Positions 1 through 10,045 of a stretch of 64,000 nucleotides of DNA are shown in pieces. The DNA is taken from positions 1-64,000 of the forward strand of contig JANQQI010000111.1 in the NCBI GenBank assembly GCA_028285085.1, read 5' to 3'. Position 1 is the first letter of the stretch. Each line of letters begins with the position of its first letter. Source of the stretch: Saprospiraceae bacterium (GTDB lineage: Bacteria > Bacteroidota > Bacteroidia > Chitinophagales > Saprospiraceae). The translations under genes and the position numbers were made by a program. The notes under the pieces were generated by a model. That model searched no databases, was not told where the DNA came from, and saw only the letters and a program-made list of their open reading frames with translations.

Positions 1-614
1 TGGCGCAGAACTTCGCTGATGACTCGAATGCAGTCATCCCGGTGGACCAAATTTACCGGGGCGGCACCGTTTGGTAGGGCCTGGCGGCCCGCCAGAAAAC
101 GGCCAGGTTGCCGCTCCCCCCCAACCAGGCCAGCCATCCGCAGAATGGTCACCGTAAATTGAGGCTGCACGCGCAATTGCGTCTCTATAGCCAGTAAAGC
201 CTGCCCAGAAGCTGTCGCGGGCTGCGCAGAATCTGCCTCAGTAACGATGCGGTTCACATCGGGATACACGCCAGTTGAGCTGACAAAGAGGATGCGTTGT
301 ACGGCTCCTGCCGCCGCAGCGCGTAGTAAGTGATTTATTTCCTGAGGATGCACCGTTGCGACATCCGGCCGACGTCGCCCCGGAGGAATGTTAATGATCA
401 AAATTTCACTCTCGAAGAGGTCACGCAATGGCTGATCACTGAGTAAGCCATCCGTGCTAAGGCGTAATTGATAGGCTTCAATCCCGGCCGCTTGGAGTTG
501 AATTCGCTTTTCGGAAGAAGTCGTTGAGCCTCGAACGTGATAACCTTGCTCAAGCAAAGTTCCCGCTAGTGGCCAGCCCAGCCAACCACAACCAACAATG
601 GATACCGTTTTCAT
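1..614 (-). CDS. NAD(P)-binding SDR/epimerase-like oxidoreductase, 3' part missing
   Basis: Translation from the ATG at 614 on the minus strand stays open to the window edge, so the C-terminus is missing. It begins MKTVSIVGCGWLGWPLAGTL, a Rossmann glycine-rich NAD(P)-binding motif at residues 4-16. A segment near residue 100 reads RILFVSSTGVYPD, the SSTGVY motif of extended SDR (NAD-dependent epimerase/dehydratase, YeeZ-like) proteins, and ILRMAGLVGG follows. The substrate cannot be predicted. The gene lies just downstream of, and in the same direction as, the beta-helix lipoprotein gene (6 bases between that gene's stop and this start), so the two are probably co-transcribed. Family call is firm, specificity unknown. 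Confidence 0.8.
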   Translation of the reverse strand, partial: MKTVSIVGCGWLGWPLAGTLLEQGYHVRGSTTSSEKRIQLQAAGIEAYQLRLSTDGLLSDQPLRDLFESEILIINIPPGRRRPDVATVHPQEINHLLRAAAAGAVQRILFVSSTGVYPDVNRIVTEADSAQPATASGQALLAIETQLRVQPQFTVTILRMAGLVGGERQPGRFLAGRQALPNGAAPVNLVHRDDCIRVISEVLR

Positions 615-620
615 CCGTGT

Positions 621-2096
621 TTACTCGTATTGGTATTCGTAACAGCCAATGTCAGGATTATCCGGATCGCGTGGATTCGTGGCTAAGTCTAAATCAATAC
701 CCGAGATTGGCTTGGCCTGCATTTCTACAATGGACAGGGTATCCAGCTGGTAATCATCCATATCCGTACTGACGAAAAGGGCAACATCTGTAGTGTTCTC
801 CACAATGCAATCCAGACAGTTATCGAAAAAATTAGTGAAAGGTTCAAAATCATCCAACTCATCCACTCGTACCAGACAGTGGTCAAAAGTATAATCAAAG
901 TCGGCTTCGGGAACCGCAGAAAGGCTGATCTCATCCCGACGGGAACCGAAAATGATGGAATTCGTAAACGTAGCATTGAGGTCATTCGCGAGATATTCGG
1001 AACAAAACTCATCGAGGCAAAGTAGATTATTCATCCCCAATGCCGCTGCATCAACACCATAACTCGCCAAGGTGCAATATTTAAAATCGTAATCGCCACC
1101 GTATTCTAACTGGACACAATTGCCGCTGCTACTGTGAAAGAGGCAATTTTGCGCATCAATCTCTGAGGCAAAGCCAATCACGCCACTACCGGAGGTATTA
1201 TAAATTTGGACATTACGCATGGTCACATCGGTAGAGTCTGCTCGAAAACCAACAATGGAGTTTTTGATAATGGCATTTTCAATCACGTGGCCACTACTGC
1301 CCGCGCCAAGCCTTATCCCGGCCCACTGCCCGGCAATATCTCCGAATTCCTCTTCGAGCCGGTCTCCTTGGATTATCACCGGATCTTCGGGTGTCCCCTG
1401 AACGTTGAGTCGACCATTTTGGAGCATAAATAATAAGCCATCGTTATAAGTAATAAATCCACCTTCACCGTCGGGAATTCTTGCCAAACCACCGTGTACA
1501 TAAATACGGACGCCAGGATTGATATTTAGAACACAATTATCAATAAAAATGGCACCGAATAAAACATAAGGCAGATCACTTTCCCAAGTAATGGAGCCAT
1601 TACAAGTCAACAGGCTTAAGCTATCCGAACTAAAGCGGTTAGGGATGTAAATTGCGTTCTGTCCCCAAGCTTCCAGCACCACTTTTTGCGTATTACCGTT
1701 GGTTTCAAAAATAATCTCATCATTGATAACAAAAGGACTCACTGACACAGGTTGATCTGGATCAACGGTGACCTCACCAAAAATGTATAGACTATCGTTA
1801 GCGGCAATTTCGACATCCGTAGCGACTTCTTTAGGCAAACCATCAACATTGATCCGAAATACCGAAGCAGCACCACTAGCAATACTGATTTGAGAAATCA
1901 TAATCGGTTGGTCGTGGGGATTATAAATTTTCAACAAGCGCGTAGCCGAACCACGTTCTGTGAAAACTGTATCAAATTGCAGGGTATCGCTCGAAAATGC
2001 CAATTGGGCATCACCATCGGTAATGAAATCATCATCCGAGTTACAAGCCATCAAACAAAAAAACAAAAAAGCGCATAACGCAAATAAACGGGTCAT
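621..2096 (-). CDS. lipoprotein with parallel beta-helix (pectate-lyase-like) repeats
   Basis: Start taken at the ATG at 2096 because it gives a lipoprotein signal (MTRLFALCAFLFFCLMAC, lipobox LMAC); an upstream in-frame start adds 24 residues without signal character. The mature part begins with a acidic run (NSDDD) often seen in exported Bacteroidota lipoproteins. Residues 30-160 look like an immunoglobulin-like or choice-of-anchor beta domain (ATRLLKIYNPHDQPIMI). Residues 180-440 contain repeating N/I/V-rich coils such as VIENAIIKNSIVGF and VTMRNVQIYNTSGSGVI, typical of right-handed beta-helices. About 491 residues. Probably a surface or outer-membrane lipoprotein; no catalytic residues can be assigned and no substrate is inferred. 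Confidence 0.75.
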   Translation of the reverse strand: MTRLFALCAFLFFCLMACNSDDDFITDGDAQLAFSSDTLQFDTVFTERGSATRLLKIYNPHDQPIMISQISIASGAASVFRINVDGLPKEVATDVEIAANDSLYIFGEVTVDPDQPVSVSPFVINDEIIFETNGNTQKVVLEAWGQNAIYIPNRFSSDSLSLLTCNGSITWESDLPYVLFGAIFIDNCVLNINPGVRIYVHGGLARIPDGEGGFITYNDGLLFMLQNGRLNVQGTPEDPVIIQGDRLEEEFGDIAGQWAGIRLGAGSSGHVIENAIIKNSIVGFRADSTDVTMRNVQIYNTSGSGVIGFASEIDAQNCLFHSSSGNCVQLEYGGDYDFKYCTLASYGVDAAALGMNNLLCLDEFCSEYLANDLNATFTNSIIFGSRRDEISLSAVPEADFDYTFDHCLVRVDELDDFEPFTNFFDNCLDCIVENTTDVALFVSTDMDDYQLDTLSIVEMQAKPISGIDLDLATNPRDPDNPDIGCYEYQYE

Positions 2097-2155
2097 AGCC
2101 GGAATTTTAAGCTGTAGCAGATTAATCCCCTGCTCGTGCTTGGTAAATTGTCGTG

Positions 2156-2163
2156 CAAAGGTA
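2156..2163 (-). promoter_or_regulatory. -7 element candidate for the beta-helix lipoprotein gene
   Basis: The minus strand reads TACCTTTG, a full match to the Bacteroidota -7 consensus TAnnTTTG, 60 bases upstream of the chosen start at 2096. No TTTG lies at 19 bases upstream, so only half of the promoter is supported. Confidence 0.35.
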
Positions 2164-2266
2164 CACAAACGATACTTTCTATTAACTGCAATTTCAAAAG
2201 TTTGTTGCCTTGCATAAGCACCTATGATTGTATCCGCAAAGACATTCCCTTTGTCAATAAATTAGC

Positions 2267-2274
2267 TACTTTTG
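2267..2274 (+). promoter_or_regulatory. -7 element candidate for the glycosyltransferase cluster
   Basis: TACTTTTG matches the Bacteroidota -7 consensus TAnnTTTG and ends 31 bases before the ATG at 2306. The expected -33 TTTG is not present at N19; the base triplet there is TTC. A promoter here fits the start of the three-gene cluster. Confidence 0.4.
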
Positions 2275-2305
2275 CAAGGAAACTACAGTTGTACTATTGA
2301 CTTTC

Positions 2306-3001
2306 ATGAAACCTCAGGCAGTAATCGACGTCGTCATCCCCGCATATAACGAAGAGTCGTCGATCGGTAAAGTGTTGACAGATATTCCGCGGGAGTGGGT
2401 CCGCGATATTTTGGTATGTAATAATGCCAGTACCGACCGCACCGCTGAGGTAGCCAAGGCGCACGGGGCGATCGTGCTGGAGCAGCCAAAAAAAGGCTAC
2501 GGCAGTGCTTGCCTGAAAGGCTTGGAATATATTTCTCAACAAACAGAAGCGCCCGATATCATAGTGTTTATTGACGGCGACTATTCTGATTACCCGGAGG
2601 AGCTTCCCCAACTTGTCCATCCGATTATTGAGGAAGGTATTGATATGGTGATTGGTTCACGTGCCTTAGGTGATATGGAGCGCGGTGCTATGCAGCCCCA
2701 GCAAATCTTTGGCAACTGGCTGGCGACTAACCTGATCCGCTTTTTTTACAAATACGAGTTTACCGACTTAGGGCCGTTCCGTGCTATTCGTTATGACAAA
2801 TTACAAGCTATCGACATGCAAGACCCCGATTTCGGGTGGACCGTCGAGATGCAAGTCAAGGCGGCCAAACACAAGTTAAAATGTACAGAAATCCCCGTAC
2901 GATATCGCCGACGTATTGGTGTTTCCAAAGTATCCGGGACTATTCGCGGGACTATTTTGGCTGGACATAAAATACTGTGGACAATCTTTAAATTACTTTA
3001 A
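2306..3001 (+). CDS. GT2 glycosyltransferase, DPM1 / polyprenyl-phosphate sugar synthase type
   Basis: Single soluble GT-A domain of about 231 residues. It shows VVIPAYNEESSIGKVL at the N-terminus, the nucleotide-sugar site NNASTDRT, and the metal-binding DGDYSDYPEE in the place of the DxD motif. The length, the absence of membrane spans and the PFRAIRYDKL segment match dolichol- or polyprenyl-phosphate mannose/glucose synthases, which load a sugar onto a lipid carrier at the cytoplasmic face. The ATG at 2306 is preferred over an in-frame TTG at 2297. The next gene starts 19 bases downstream and the third overlaps it, so the three form an operon that could supply and use a lipid-linked sugar. 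The sugar is not predictable. Confidence 0.85.
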   Translation: MKPQAVIDVVIPAYNEESSIGKVLTDIPREWVRDILVCNNASTDRTAEVAKAHGAIVLEQPKKGYGSACLKGLEYISQQTEAPDIIVFIDGDYSDYPEELPQLVHPIIEEGIDMVIGSRALGDMERGAMQPQQIFGNWLATNLIRFFYKYEFTDLGPFRAIRYDKLQAIDMQDPDFGWTVEMQVKAAKHKLKCTEIPVRYRRRIGVSKVSGTIRGTILAGHKILWTIFKLL

Positions 3002-3020
3002 AACCCATTGATTTCGGCTT

Positions 3021-4508
3021 ATGTGGTCTGTCATCGCTTATATCACTCTAATCGTTTATTGCTTCGCCTTGGCGTACATTACCTTTTACTGCCTGCTGCA
3101 ATTTCATTTGCTGTATTTTTATAAAAAGTACAACTGGAAACATCAGAATTTAGCCTACCTGCGGGCTGATAAAACAAGGAAGCTGCCTTTCGTTACCATT
3201 CAACTGCCCATTTTTAATGAAATGTATGTGGTGGAACGTCTCGTTGATAATATTGTCCAATTTGACTATCCAAAAGATCGTTTTGAAATCCATATTTTGG
3301 ATGATTCTATAGACGCGACTGTGGAAATTTCACAACGCAAAGTTGAAGAATACAAAGCCAAGGGATTCAATATAGAACTCTTCCACCGTGTTGATCGAAA
3401 AGGCTACAAAGCTGGGGCTTTAAAAGAAGGCATGGCGCACGCCAAGGGAGAATTCATCGCTATTTTTGATGCGGATTTTCTGCCTAGAAAAGATTTTTTG
3501 CTGACGACGATTCCTTACTTTGAAAACGATTCAGTAGGTGTGGTCCAAACCCGATGGGAACACATTAATCAAGATTATAGCATGCTCACCCGCCTGCAGG
3601 CGATGCAGCTTAATGTTCATTTTACCGTAGAACAGCTGGGACGAAAAGCTGGCAATTGTTTGCTTCAATTCAATGGAACGGCCGGTGTATGGCGTCGTCA
3701 AACCATCGAGGATGCTGGTGGTTGGGAAGCGGATACGCTCACCGAAGATCTCGACCTCAGTTATCGCGCGCAGCTCAAAGGCTGGGAAATTGTCTACCTC
3801 GAAAAATTCGGCTCTCCCGCTGAGCTCCCCGCGGAAATGAACGGCTTAAAATCACAACAATTCCGCTGGATGAAAGGTGGCGCCGAGAATGCTCGCAAAC
3901 TCCTGCCCACCGTTTGGCGCTCTAATATGAACTTCTTGCAAAAAATCCACGCTACCGGGCATTTACTGTCAAGCGGTGTGTTCGTTTTTGTGTTTGTTGC
4001 GGGCGTCTTCAGTGTTCCGCTATTATTTGCCTTGCAAGAAGTCGGCCTGCCCACCGGGATTTTTAAATACTTTCTGATTGGGTTGCTCTCCGTCATCGCC
4101 GTTTACTACGTCGCCAACGTACAGGCCGAGCTTAAAAAGGAATCGACAGTGCTTCGGATTGCCAAATTTATTTTACTATTTCCTTTGTTCTTGGCTTTAT
4201 CGATGGGCTTATCCTTGCATAACACAGTAGCGGTCATTCAGGGGTACATTGGCAAAAAGTCACCATTTATCCGTACGCCGAAATTTAATATCCAGTCCCT
4301 CAAGGATTCTTTTAAAAAACGAGAATACCTGGCCACAAAACTACCGTGGACGACCATCGTCGAGGGCTTACTCGCCATCTATTTCATGGGAGGGGTTATT
4401 GCCGGTGTTTATCTACAAGAAAGCTCATTTTTGCTCTTTCACGGCTTGTTGATGGTTGGGTTTGGCACCATTTGCTACTATTCCGTTAGACACTTTGGCT
4501 ACAAATAG
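3021..4508 (+). CDS. processive GT2 glycosyltransferase (cellulose-synthase-like)
   Basis: 495 residues. One N-terminal membrane span (about 5-28), a GT2 domain and four or more C-terminal spans (about 315-400 and 440-490). The catalytic pattern of processive synthases is complete: an HILDDS aspartate pair, the DADF metal motif, TEDLDLSYRA, and QQFRWMKG as the Q-x-x-R-W signature. It probably extends or transfers hexoses at the inner membrane. Family members are annotated as cellulose synthase-like or ceramide/diacylglycerol glucosyltransferases. No BcsB/BcsC-type partners are present, so cellulose production is not supported. It sits between a DPM1-like synthase and a GT-C enzyme. Confidence 0.85.
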   Translation: MWSVIAYITLIVYCFALAYITFYCLLQFHLLYFYKKYNWKHQNLAYLRADKTRKLPFVTIQLPIFNEMYVVERLVDNIVQFDYPKDRFEIHILDDSIDATVEISQRKVEEYKAKGFNIELFHRVDRKGYKAGALKEGMAHAKGEFIAIFDADFLPRKDFLLTTIPYFENDSVGVVQTRWEHINQDYSMLTRLQAMQLNVHFTVEQLGRKAGNCLLQFNGTAGVWRRQTIEDAGGWEADTLTEDLDLSYRAQLKGWEIVYLEKFGSPAELPAEMNGLKSQQFRWMKGGAENARKLLPTVWRSNMNFLQKIHATGHLLSSGVFVFVFVAGVFSVPLLFALQEVGLPTGIFKYFLIGLLSVIAVYYVANVQAELKKESTVLRIAKFILLFPLFLALSMGLSLHNTVAVIQGYIGKKSPFIRTPKFNIQSLKDSFKKREYLATKLPWTTIVEGLLAIYFMGGVIAGVYLQESSFLLFHGLLMVGFGTICYYSVRHFGYK

Positions 4509-5871
4509 TATCATATCTCAATCCAAAGGATGGACCTTATCGCCCGTCGTTATTGGCTTGCTAGCGGCAGGTTTTCTGATAGCGATGTATTGGTTGGGAT
4601 ATCGAGTGCAGCAAAGTGATTTTATGCCCATGCTGCTAAGTTATAGTGCTTGCTTCGGCATCTACACCATCTTAAATCTCTCCGCTAAATCCAAACGAAC
4701 CGTTTGGTGTCTTCTGGGTTTAGGAATTGCTCTGAGGTGTTTGTTACTCTTCGGCTTTCCTAATTTGTCGGATGATATTTATCGCTTTATTTGGGATGGA
4801 CAACTCAGCCTTGCTGGTATCAATCCTTTCAATTATCTTCCCTCAGAACTCCTAGAGCAAAATATTCCAGGTATTACGCCAGCACTTTACGCTGAGCTGA
4901 ACTCGCCGGAATATTACACCATTTATCCCCCCGTTGGACAAGGTATCTTCGCGCTGGCTGTTGCTGTTGGGGCTGGAGATTGGATAACGAGTGCGCTGGT
5001 CATGAAAATCTGTTTATTCCTTTTCGAATGTGGCAGTTTATGGCTAATGGTACGCCTGGTTCAGCATTTCGAGCTGCCTCTAGAGCGTGTGCTTTGGTAC
5101 GCCTTGAATCCTTTGATTATCATTGAAATCACGGGTAATCTCCATTTTGAAGGGGCCATGACCTTTTTCTTTCTGTTGGCTTATTGGCTCTTGGTTACTC
5201 GGCGGCAAGCGCTCTCGGCCATCGCCATGGCCTTATCTGTTGCTTCTAAGTTATTGCCATTAATGCTGCTACCACTCCTCATTCGTCGCTTAGGCTGGGC
5301 AAAGAGTATTCGTTATTTTGGCATTATGGGATTGGTTTTGCTGCTCCTATTTTCACCTTTACTCAACGCCACCTTCATCGCTAATTTTGGTAGTAGTCTG
5401 GATTTATACTTTCAGAAATTTGAGTTTAACGCCAGCGTCTATTATTTACTCCGCAGTATCGGAGAATGGATCTACGGTTATAATCTCATCGCTAAGTTGG
5501 GCCCCTTTTTAGGTTTGAGCGTGTTGGGGGGAATACTATGGTTGAGCTGGCGGGAGCACGTACCTTCGAATCAGACTTTAGCAACCACGGCTTTATTAGC
5601 CTTTAGTCTCTACCTTGCTTTGGCAACGACGATACATCCCTGGTACCTGAGCTTCCCTTTAGCCTTGGCGGCCTTTGGGCCTTTCCGTTACCCTGTGCTT
5701 TGGTCAGGATTAATCTTTCTAACTTACATCAATTACAGCTACGATAACTATTGGGAAAATCTTTGGATTGTCGCCTTGGAGTACGTGCTTGTTTATGTCC
5801 TATTTATTAGAGAATGGTTAAAAAATAGGTCCGTAATTCTATCCAATGGCAATAATGTTAGCTCTTCCTAA
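4456..5871 (+). CDS. GT-C family membrane mannosyltransferase-like protein
   Basis: About 471 residues with ten or more hydrophobic spans. After the second span comes LSDDIYRFIWDGQL, the acidic-pair loop typical of GT-C enzymes that use polyprenyl-phosphate sugars (GT87/MptA-like families); NPFNYLP and TIYPPVGQG follow. Such enzymes transfer the sugar on the periplasmic side, which fits the upstream DPM1-like synthase. The start is uncertain: the frame is open from a TTG at 4456, overlapping the preceding gene by 53 bases. A TTG at 4495 would keep the first span (LSPVVIGLLAAGFLIA), whereas the first ATG at 4585 would cut into it. Acceptor unknown. Confidence 0.75.
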   Translation: MGLAPFATIPLDTLATNSIISQSKGWTLSPVVIGLLAAGFLIAMYWLGYRVQQSDFMPMLLSYSACFGIYTILNLSAKSKRTVWCLLGLGIALRCLLLFGFPNLSDDIYRFIWDGQLSLAGINPFNYLPSELLEQNIPGITPALYAELNSPEYYTIYPPVGQGIFALAVAVGAGDWITSALVMKICLFLFECGSLWLMVRLVQHFELPLERVLWYALNPLIIIEITGNLHFEGAMTFFFLLAYWLLVTRRQALSAIAMALSVASKLLPLMLLPLLIRRLGWAKSIRYFGIMGLVLLLLFSPLLNATFIANFGSSLDLYFQKFEFNASVYYLLRSIGEWIYGYNLIAKLGPFLGLSVLGGILWLSWREHVPSNQTLATTALLAFSLYLALATTIHPWYLSFPLALAAFGPFRYPVLWSGLIFLTYINYSYDNYWENLWIVALEYVLVYVLFIREWLKNRSVILSNGNNVSSS

Positions 5872-6281
5872 TCTCCAACAACAGTATAAAAATTCCTGCA
5901 TTCCTTCCATTTTATCCTGTCACATAAATACTCGTTTTATCATTTTTGGAATTTAAATCTGTTTTTTGAATTCTTAGAATGAGACTATTTTTCCCAAAAT
6001 GAAAGAAATTTTACTTTTGGGTTCCAATTACAATATTTTTTAAACGGTTAACATTCTTTATCTCCACTTAAGGTAAAACCCTTAATAAATCTGTACTAAA
6101 GCCCTTATTTTCCATGACGACTGTTTGTTATTAAATTAACCAGTTTCCTTCCTTTTTCAATTTTCGACCGCCTTGCTGTCACATAAACCTAGCATTCAAA
6201 AAAAAATTGGAATGTTTTTAGTACTCCAATAAGCATCCCTCAAAACCCAAATCGATTATACCAGCTAAATTACAAGCACAC
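5872..6281. other. 410-base AT-rich intergenic region
   Basis: No gene, RNA or terminator recognised. A TACTTTTG (6012-6019) matches the Bacteroidota -7 element, with TTTT instead of TTTG 19 bases upstream (5989-5992). It could be a promoter for the kinase gene, but would leave a leader of about 260 bases. Confidence 0.4.
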
Positions 6282-8678
6282 ATGTGCATCTTTAGACGAC
6301 TCCTTTTAAGCTACTTATTTATTTTAATGGGGCTCCTTTGCCTGGCGCAGCCAAAGCTGAAAGACGGCATCTTGGATTGCCGGGGTTGGGATTTAGTCAA
6401 AGATGGCCCGATTACTCTTGAAGGCACTACTGAATTCTATTGGCAACAGTTACTTGATCCGAATGACTTCACTGGTACCAATTTACCTCGTCCCGAGTAT
6501 GTTCCTTTTCCACTACTTTGGCATCATATTACGATTGACGGACAAAAATTGTCTCCTCAAGGTTTCGGTACTTATCGATTCAAGTTATTGACAGATGCTT
6601 CAATCCCCTTGGCCGCATTCGATGTCCCCGATTTTTATACCAGTTATAAAATGTGGATCAATGGTCGCCCTTTTTTAGAAAATGGTCAAGTAGGCACAAA
6701 TGCGGAAGATTGTCGTCCTAACTGGATTCCTTTTACCAAGAGTTTCAATATCCAGGGTAGAGAAACAGAGGTCATCATCCAGGTGGCCAACTTTCATCAC
6801 AGTAAAGGTGGCGCTAAAGAAAAAATTGTACTCGGAACCAGCGAGATGCTTTTTAAAAAACGCGAGCAAGCTAGCAGTTTTTGCTTCTTGTTAACGGGCA
6901 TTTTAATTATGGGAGGACTCTTCTTTCTGGGATTGTTTGCCTTTGGGCAAAAGAACTATGCATCTTTATATTTCGGTCTGTTCTGCCTAGCCTACAGTTA
7001 CCGCATCCTTGGGACCGACCTTTACATTCTAAACCGTTACTTAACGGATATCCCATGGTGGATTTCTCTGAAATTAGAGTATTTATCTTTATTCCTTTGT
7101 GTCGCGATTTTTATTGAATACTCTAAATACCTCTTTCCACAAGATACAGATCTTCGTGTATTACGTTTGTACCAAACAATTAGTCTGGGACTAGCAGTAG
7201 TCACTATTTTTTGTTCAGCGGTAGTATACACTCAGGTGATCAGCTACTACCTAATGGTCTTAATGAGTTTGGTACTTTACGGCAGTTATGTCACGCTACG
7301 GGCGATCACTCACCAAAGAGATGGGATATATTACATTACACTGGGTATTGGTTTCCTATTTATTTCTTTTGGTCTAAATATTCTACAATACTTCCAAATT
7401 GTAGGCTACTACCCTGCCATCCATTTCCTCTGCTACCTCCTCTTCTTCTTTTTTCAATCACTACATTTATCTAGGCAGTTTGCAAAAACCTACATGCAAT
7501 TGGTCAAAGCTGCGGAGTCAGCATCTACCGCCAAGTCGCAATTTTTGGCTACGATTAGCCACGAGATCCGCACCCCCATGAATGGCATCATGGGCATGAG
7601 CGAACTGCTTGGCAAGACCCAGCTCAACGAGGAGCAACGATATTACTTAGACATGGTGCGCAATAGCGGGGATAATTTGATGACTATCATCTCAGAGATT
7701 TTAGACTTCACTGATCTGGGGAATGGAAAGGTACTACTAAACCAAACCATCTTTAACCCCAAAGCACTCATTCAAGAGTGTATGGGACAGTATACTTTTG
7801 ACGCTCAGCAAAAAGGGTTGGCCCTCAACTTTGTGGTTGACAACGATATTCCATTGCAGCTAAAAGGCGACGAAGATCGCATTCGCCAGATTTTGGCTAA
7901 TCTCTTAAGCAATGCGTTTAAATTTACGCATCAGGGCAACATCACCGTGAAACTTCAAGTCAAGTCTCAATCTCCAACGGAAGCCATCCTATTATTTACG
8001 GTATCGGATACCGGTATCGGGATTCCTGCTAAAAAGCGATCGTCGCTCTTCGAAGCCTTCCGACAAGGAGAATCTTCTTCAGTAAGACGATTCGGTGGCA
8101 TGGGCTTGGGATTGGCCATTTGTCAGCGTTTGCTATGGCAAATGAATGGCCGTATGAATGTACAATCGGAGATTGGCAAGGGATCGACCTTCGCCTTTGA
8201 AATTCCATTGCCCAAAGTCGATACGGTTGAGGATGTTGCACCACAGGCGGCAAGTGAAAAAGGCACCATGCCCATCAACCCAAACATCTTGGTCGTGGAG
8301 GATAATCCTTTAAATCAAAAACTCGTCTTGCTCCTCTTAAAAAAACTGGGCTATCAGGCCGATGTGGCCGAAAACGGACGATTAGCACTAGATGCCGTTG
8401 CTCAAAAAACCTACGATCTTATCCTCATGGATATTCAAATGCCGGAGATGGATGGTATTGAAGCGACGCGGCGGATTATCGCTCAAACTGATACGGATAG
8501 CCGACCGCCGATCATTGCCCTCACAGCGAATGCATTACATGAGGATCGAGAGCGCTGCTTTAATGCTGGAATGGATGACTTTATTACCAAGCCTTTGAAG
8601 CCAGGTATTTTAAAAGAAGTGATTATGAAATGGCTACCGACGCCTACTGTGGTAAGCAATGCCGCTATTTCTCAATAA
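6282..8678 (+). CDS. hybrid sensor histidine kinase with 7TM-DISM sensor and receiver domain
   Basis: 798 residues. Signal peptide (about 1-23, ending CLAQ), then a periplasmic jelly-roll sensor of the 7TMR-DISM type (about 25-190; motif GFGTYRFKL). Seven membrane spans follow (about 200-400), then a HisKA domain with the phospho-acceptor His427 in [16 protein letters not shown]. The HATPase domain has an N-box ([15 protein letters not shown]) and G-boxes ([15 protein letters not shown]). A C-terminal receiver domain has Asp717 in [13 protein letters not shown] and a conserved KPL lysine. There is no attached HTH or output domain and no response regulator adjacent, so the phosphorelay target lies elsewhere. 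The likely ligand is a carbohydrate or other small molecule (known for the family, not shown here). It stops one base before the convergent HlyD gene. Confidence 0.9.
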   Translation: MCIFRRLLLSYLFILMGLLCLAQPKLKDGILDCRGWDLVKDGPITLEGTTEFYWQQLLDPNDFTGTNLPRPEYVPFPLLWHHITIDGQKLSPQGFGTYRFKLLTDASIPLAAFDVPDFYTSYKMWINGRPFLENGQVGTNAEDCRPNWIPFTKSFNIQGRETEVIIQVANFHHSKGGAKEKIVLGTSEMLFKKREQASSFCFLLTGILIMGGLFFLGLFAFGQKNYASLYFGLFCLAYSYRILGTDLYILNRYLTDIPWWISLKLEYLSLFLCVAIFIEYSKYLFPQDTDLRVLRLYQTISLGLAVVTIFCSAVVYTQVISYYLMVLMSLVLYGSYVTLRAITHQRDGIYYITLGIGFLFISFGLNILQYFQIVGYYPAIHFLCYLLFFFFQSLHLSRQFAKTYMQLVKAAESASTAKSQFLATISHEIRTPMNGIMGMSELLGKTQLNEEQRYYLDMVRNSGDNLMTIISEILDFTDLGNGKVLLNQTIFNPKALIQECMGQYTFDAQQKGLALNFVVDNDIPLQLKGDEDRIRQILANLLSNAFKFTHQGNITVKLQVKSQSPTEAILLFTVSDTGIGIPAKKRSSLFEAFRQGESSSVRRFGGMGLGLAICQRLLWQMNGRMNVQSEIGKGSTFAFEIPLPKVDTVEDVAPQAASEKGTMPINPNILVVEDNPLNQKLVLLLLKKLGYQADVAENGRLALDAVAQKTYDLILMDIQMPEMDGIEATRRIIAQTDTDSRPPIIALTANALHEDRERCFNAGMDDFITKPLKPGILKEVIMKWLPTPTVVSNAAISQ

Positions 8679-8679
8679 T

Positions 8680-10005
8680 TTAGTTTGACCGCTCGTCCTG
8701 ATTATAAAGGATATCCCAAATTCGGTCTAGAATCCGAGCAAGCAAGCGACGATTTTCGGTAATAATCTTCGCGGAGCCACGCATCTGCTGTTTGAATTCA
8801 ATTTCATTGCCGTAAGACGTAATCAAAGCATCCGGTAGTGTCATCTCCAGTAAATAACCATCGGCTTCTGGTACTAGCGCAATTTTTTTCACTGTAGTGC
8901 GCAGAATGCCGTATTCCTGATAGGGATAATCTTCTAAACGAATGGTCACCGGAGCGCCGATTTTTACCTTTCCCGCCCCGAAGCGCGGCATGATCCCTTT
9001 AGCTACTTTCGCGCTGCTCGCCCCCACCGGAACAATCGTCATAATCGCAGAATTAGCCGTAACGAATTGTTGCGCAGTCAAGTTTTGTGGCAGAGCAATA
9101 CGCCCTGAAATCGAAGCTTTGATGAGATACTGTTGCTCCCATTCCTGCAATTCTGCTTGTAAGCGACGCACGGATTCCCAAATACCTCCCAAGCCCTCCG
9201 AGTTGCCTTCAGCTCTGATTTGCCGAATATCGGTGATCTGCATTTCCAGCTTCCGGGCTTCAATATCATTATTCACCTGTCGGGCCATCAGTACACTTTT
9301 CTCCCGCCTTCTTTCCAATAGCTGAGCTTCCGCTCGCTTCAGCTCCGCTTTACTTAGCCCACCAACGTTATAATCATCTAATTGCATTTGGTATAAACTG
9401 TCAGCCAGTACGATGACCCTTTCCAGCTCCACTAAATCTTTGTCAATCAGTTTATTTAGGCGACGATAGTCCATAATTTGCGCTTCCAGATTAGCAATAC
9501 GCCGAGAGGTCACATCTTTATTGGTAAAGAAATCGTAAGCTTCGAATTCGCGTACGAAGTTAGCATAAGTGGTTTGTAGCCCACCCAAATTCAAATCTCG
9601 TGGGATTTGTAGTTGCACCAAAACCGATGGTTCGGGGCGGGCAGCGAGGGTGCTCAACAGACGCCGTAGAATATCAATATCTCCTGCATTTGCCGGATTC
9701 TCTAGTACCGCCAGCAAATCTCCGGCACTTACACTTTCCTGATCTTCTACGTGTAAGACTTCGAGTTTCCCACTAACGGGAGCTACTACAGCGATGGGGG
9801 GATTAGCTGTAACCAACTCGATCGTTGCTTGAATTTCATCGGGGTAGCGAATAATCCAGGAAAGAGACAGTAGCAAAATAACAAACAATGCAATCAAGCT
9901 AATCCCCCAACGCTGTAACCAGCCAGGAGGCTTTCCCAGCGCCTCTTGCAGCTCTTGGTTGGCCTGCAAGCGAATATCTTCGGGTTGTTTAATTAGCTCT
10001 GCCAT
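8680..10005 (-). CDS. HlyD-family periplasmic adaptor of a peptide exporter
   Basis: 441 residues. One N-terminal membrane span (about 33-52, SLIALFVILLLSLSWII), a biotinyl-lipoyl-like half-motif (VSGKLEVLHVEDQESVSAGDLLAVL), a long coiled-coil region (about 120-285), then the second lipoyl half (ISGRIALPQNLTAQQFV) and a beta-barrel domain. This is the layout of membrane-fusion proteins that link an inner-membrane ABC exporter to an outer-membrane channel. It is encoded 40 bases downstream of the C39 ABC exporter on the same strand, so the two form an operon. No TolC-like gene is in the window. The stop codon is separated by one base from that of the convergent kinase gene. Confidence 0.88.
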   Translation of the reverse strand: MAELIKQPEDIRLQANQELQEALGKPPGWLQRWGISLIALFVILLLSLSWIIRYPDEIQATIELVTANPPIAVVAPVSGKLEVLHVEDQESVSAGDLLAVLENPANAGDIDILRRLLSTLAARPEPSVLVQLQIPRDLNLGGLQTTYANFVREFEAYDFFTNKDVTSRRIANLEAQIMDYRRLNKLIDKDLVELERVIVLADSLYQMQLDDYNVGGLSKAELKRAEAQLLERRREKSVLMARQVNNDIEARKLEMQITDIRQIRAEGNSEGLGGIWESVRRLQAELQEWEQQYLIKASISGRIALPQNLTAQQFVTANSAIMTIVPVGASSAKVAKGIMPRFGAGKVKIGAPVTIRLEDYPYQEYGILRTTVKKIALVPEADGYLLEMTLPDALITSYGNEIEFKQQMRGSAKIITENRRLLARILDRIWDILYNQDERSN

Positions 10006-10045
10006 CTTATATTTTTTAGTTACATCTTCTCTGCTGTTGACTGCA

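Noticed and set aside
3021-4508. Cellulose synthesis locus
   Set aside because: Only the processive GT2 signature is present; no BcsB, BcsC, BcsZ or c-di-GMP-binding domain is visible.
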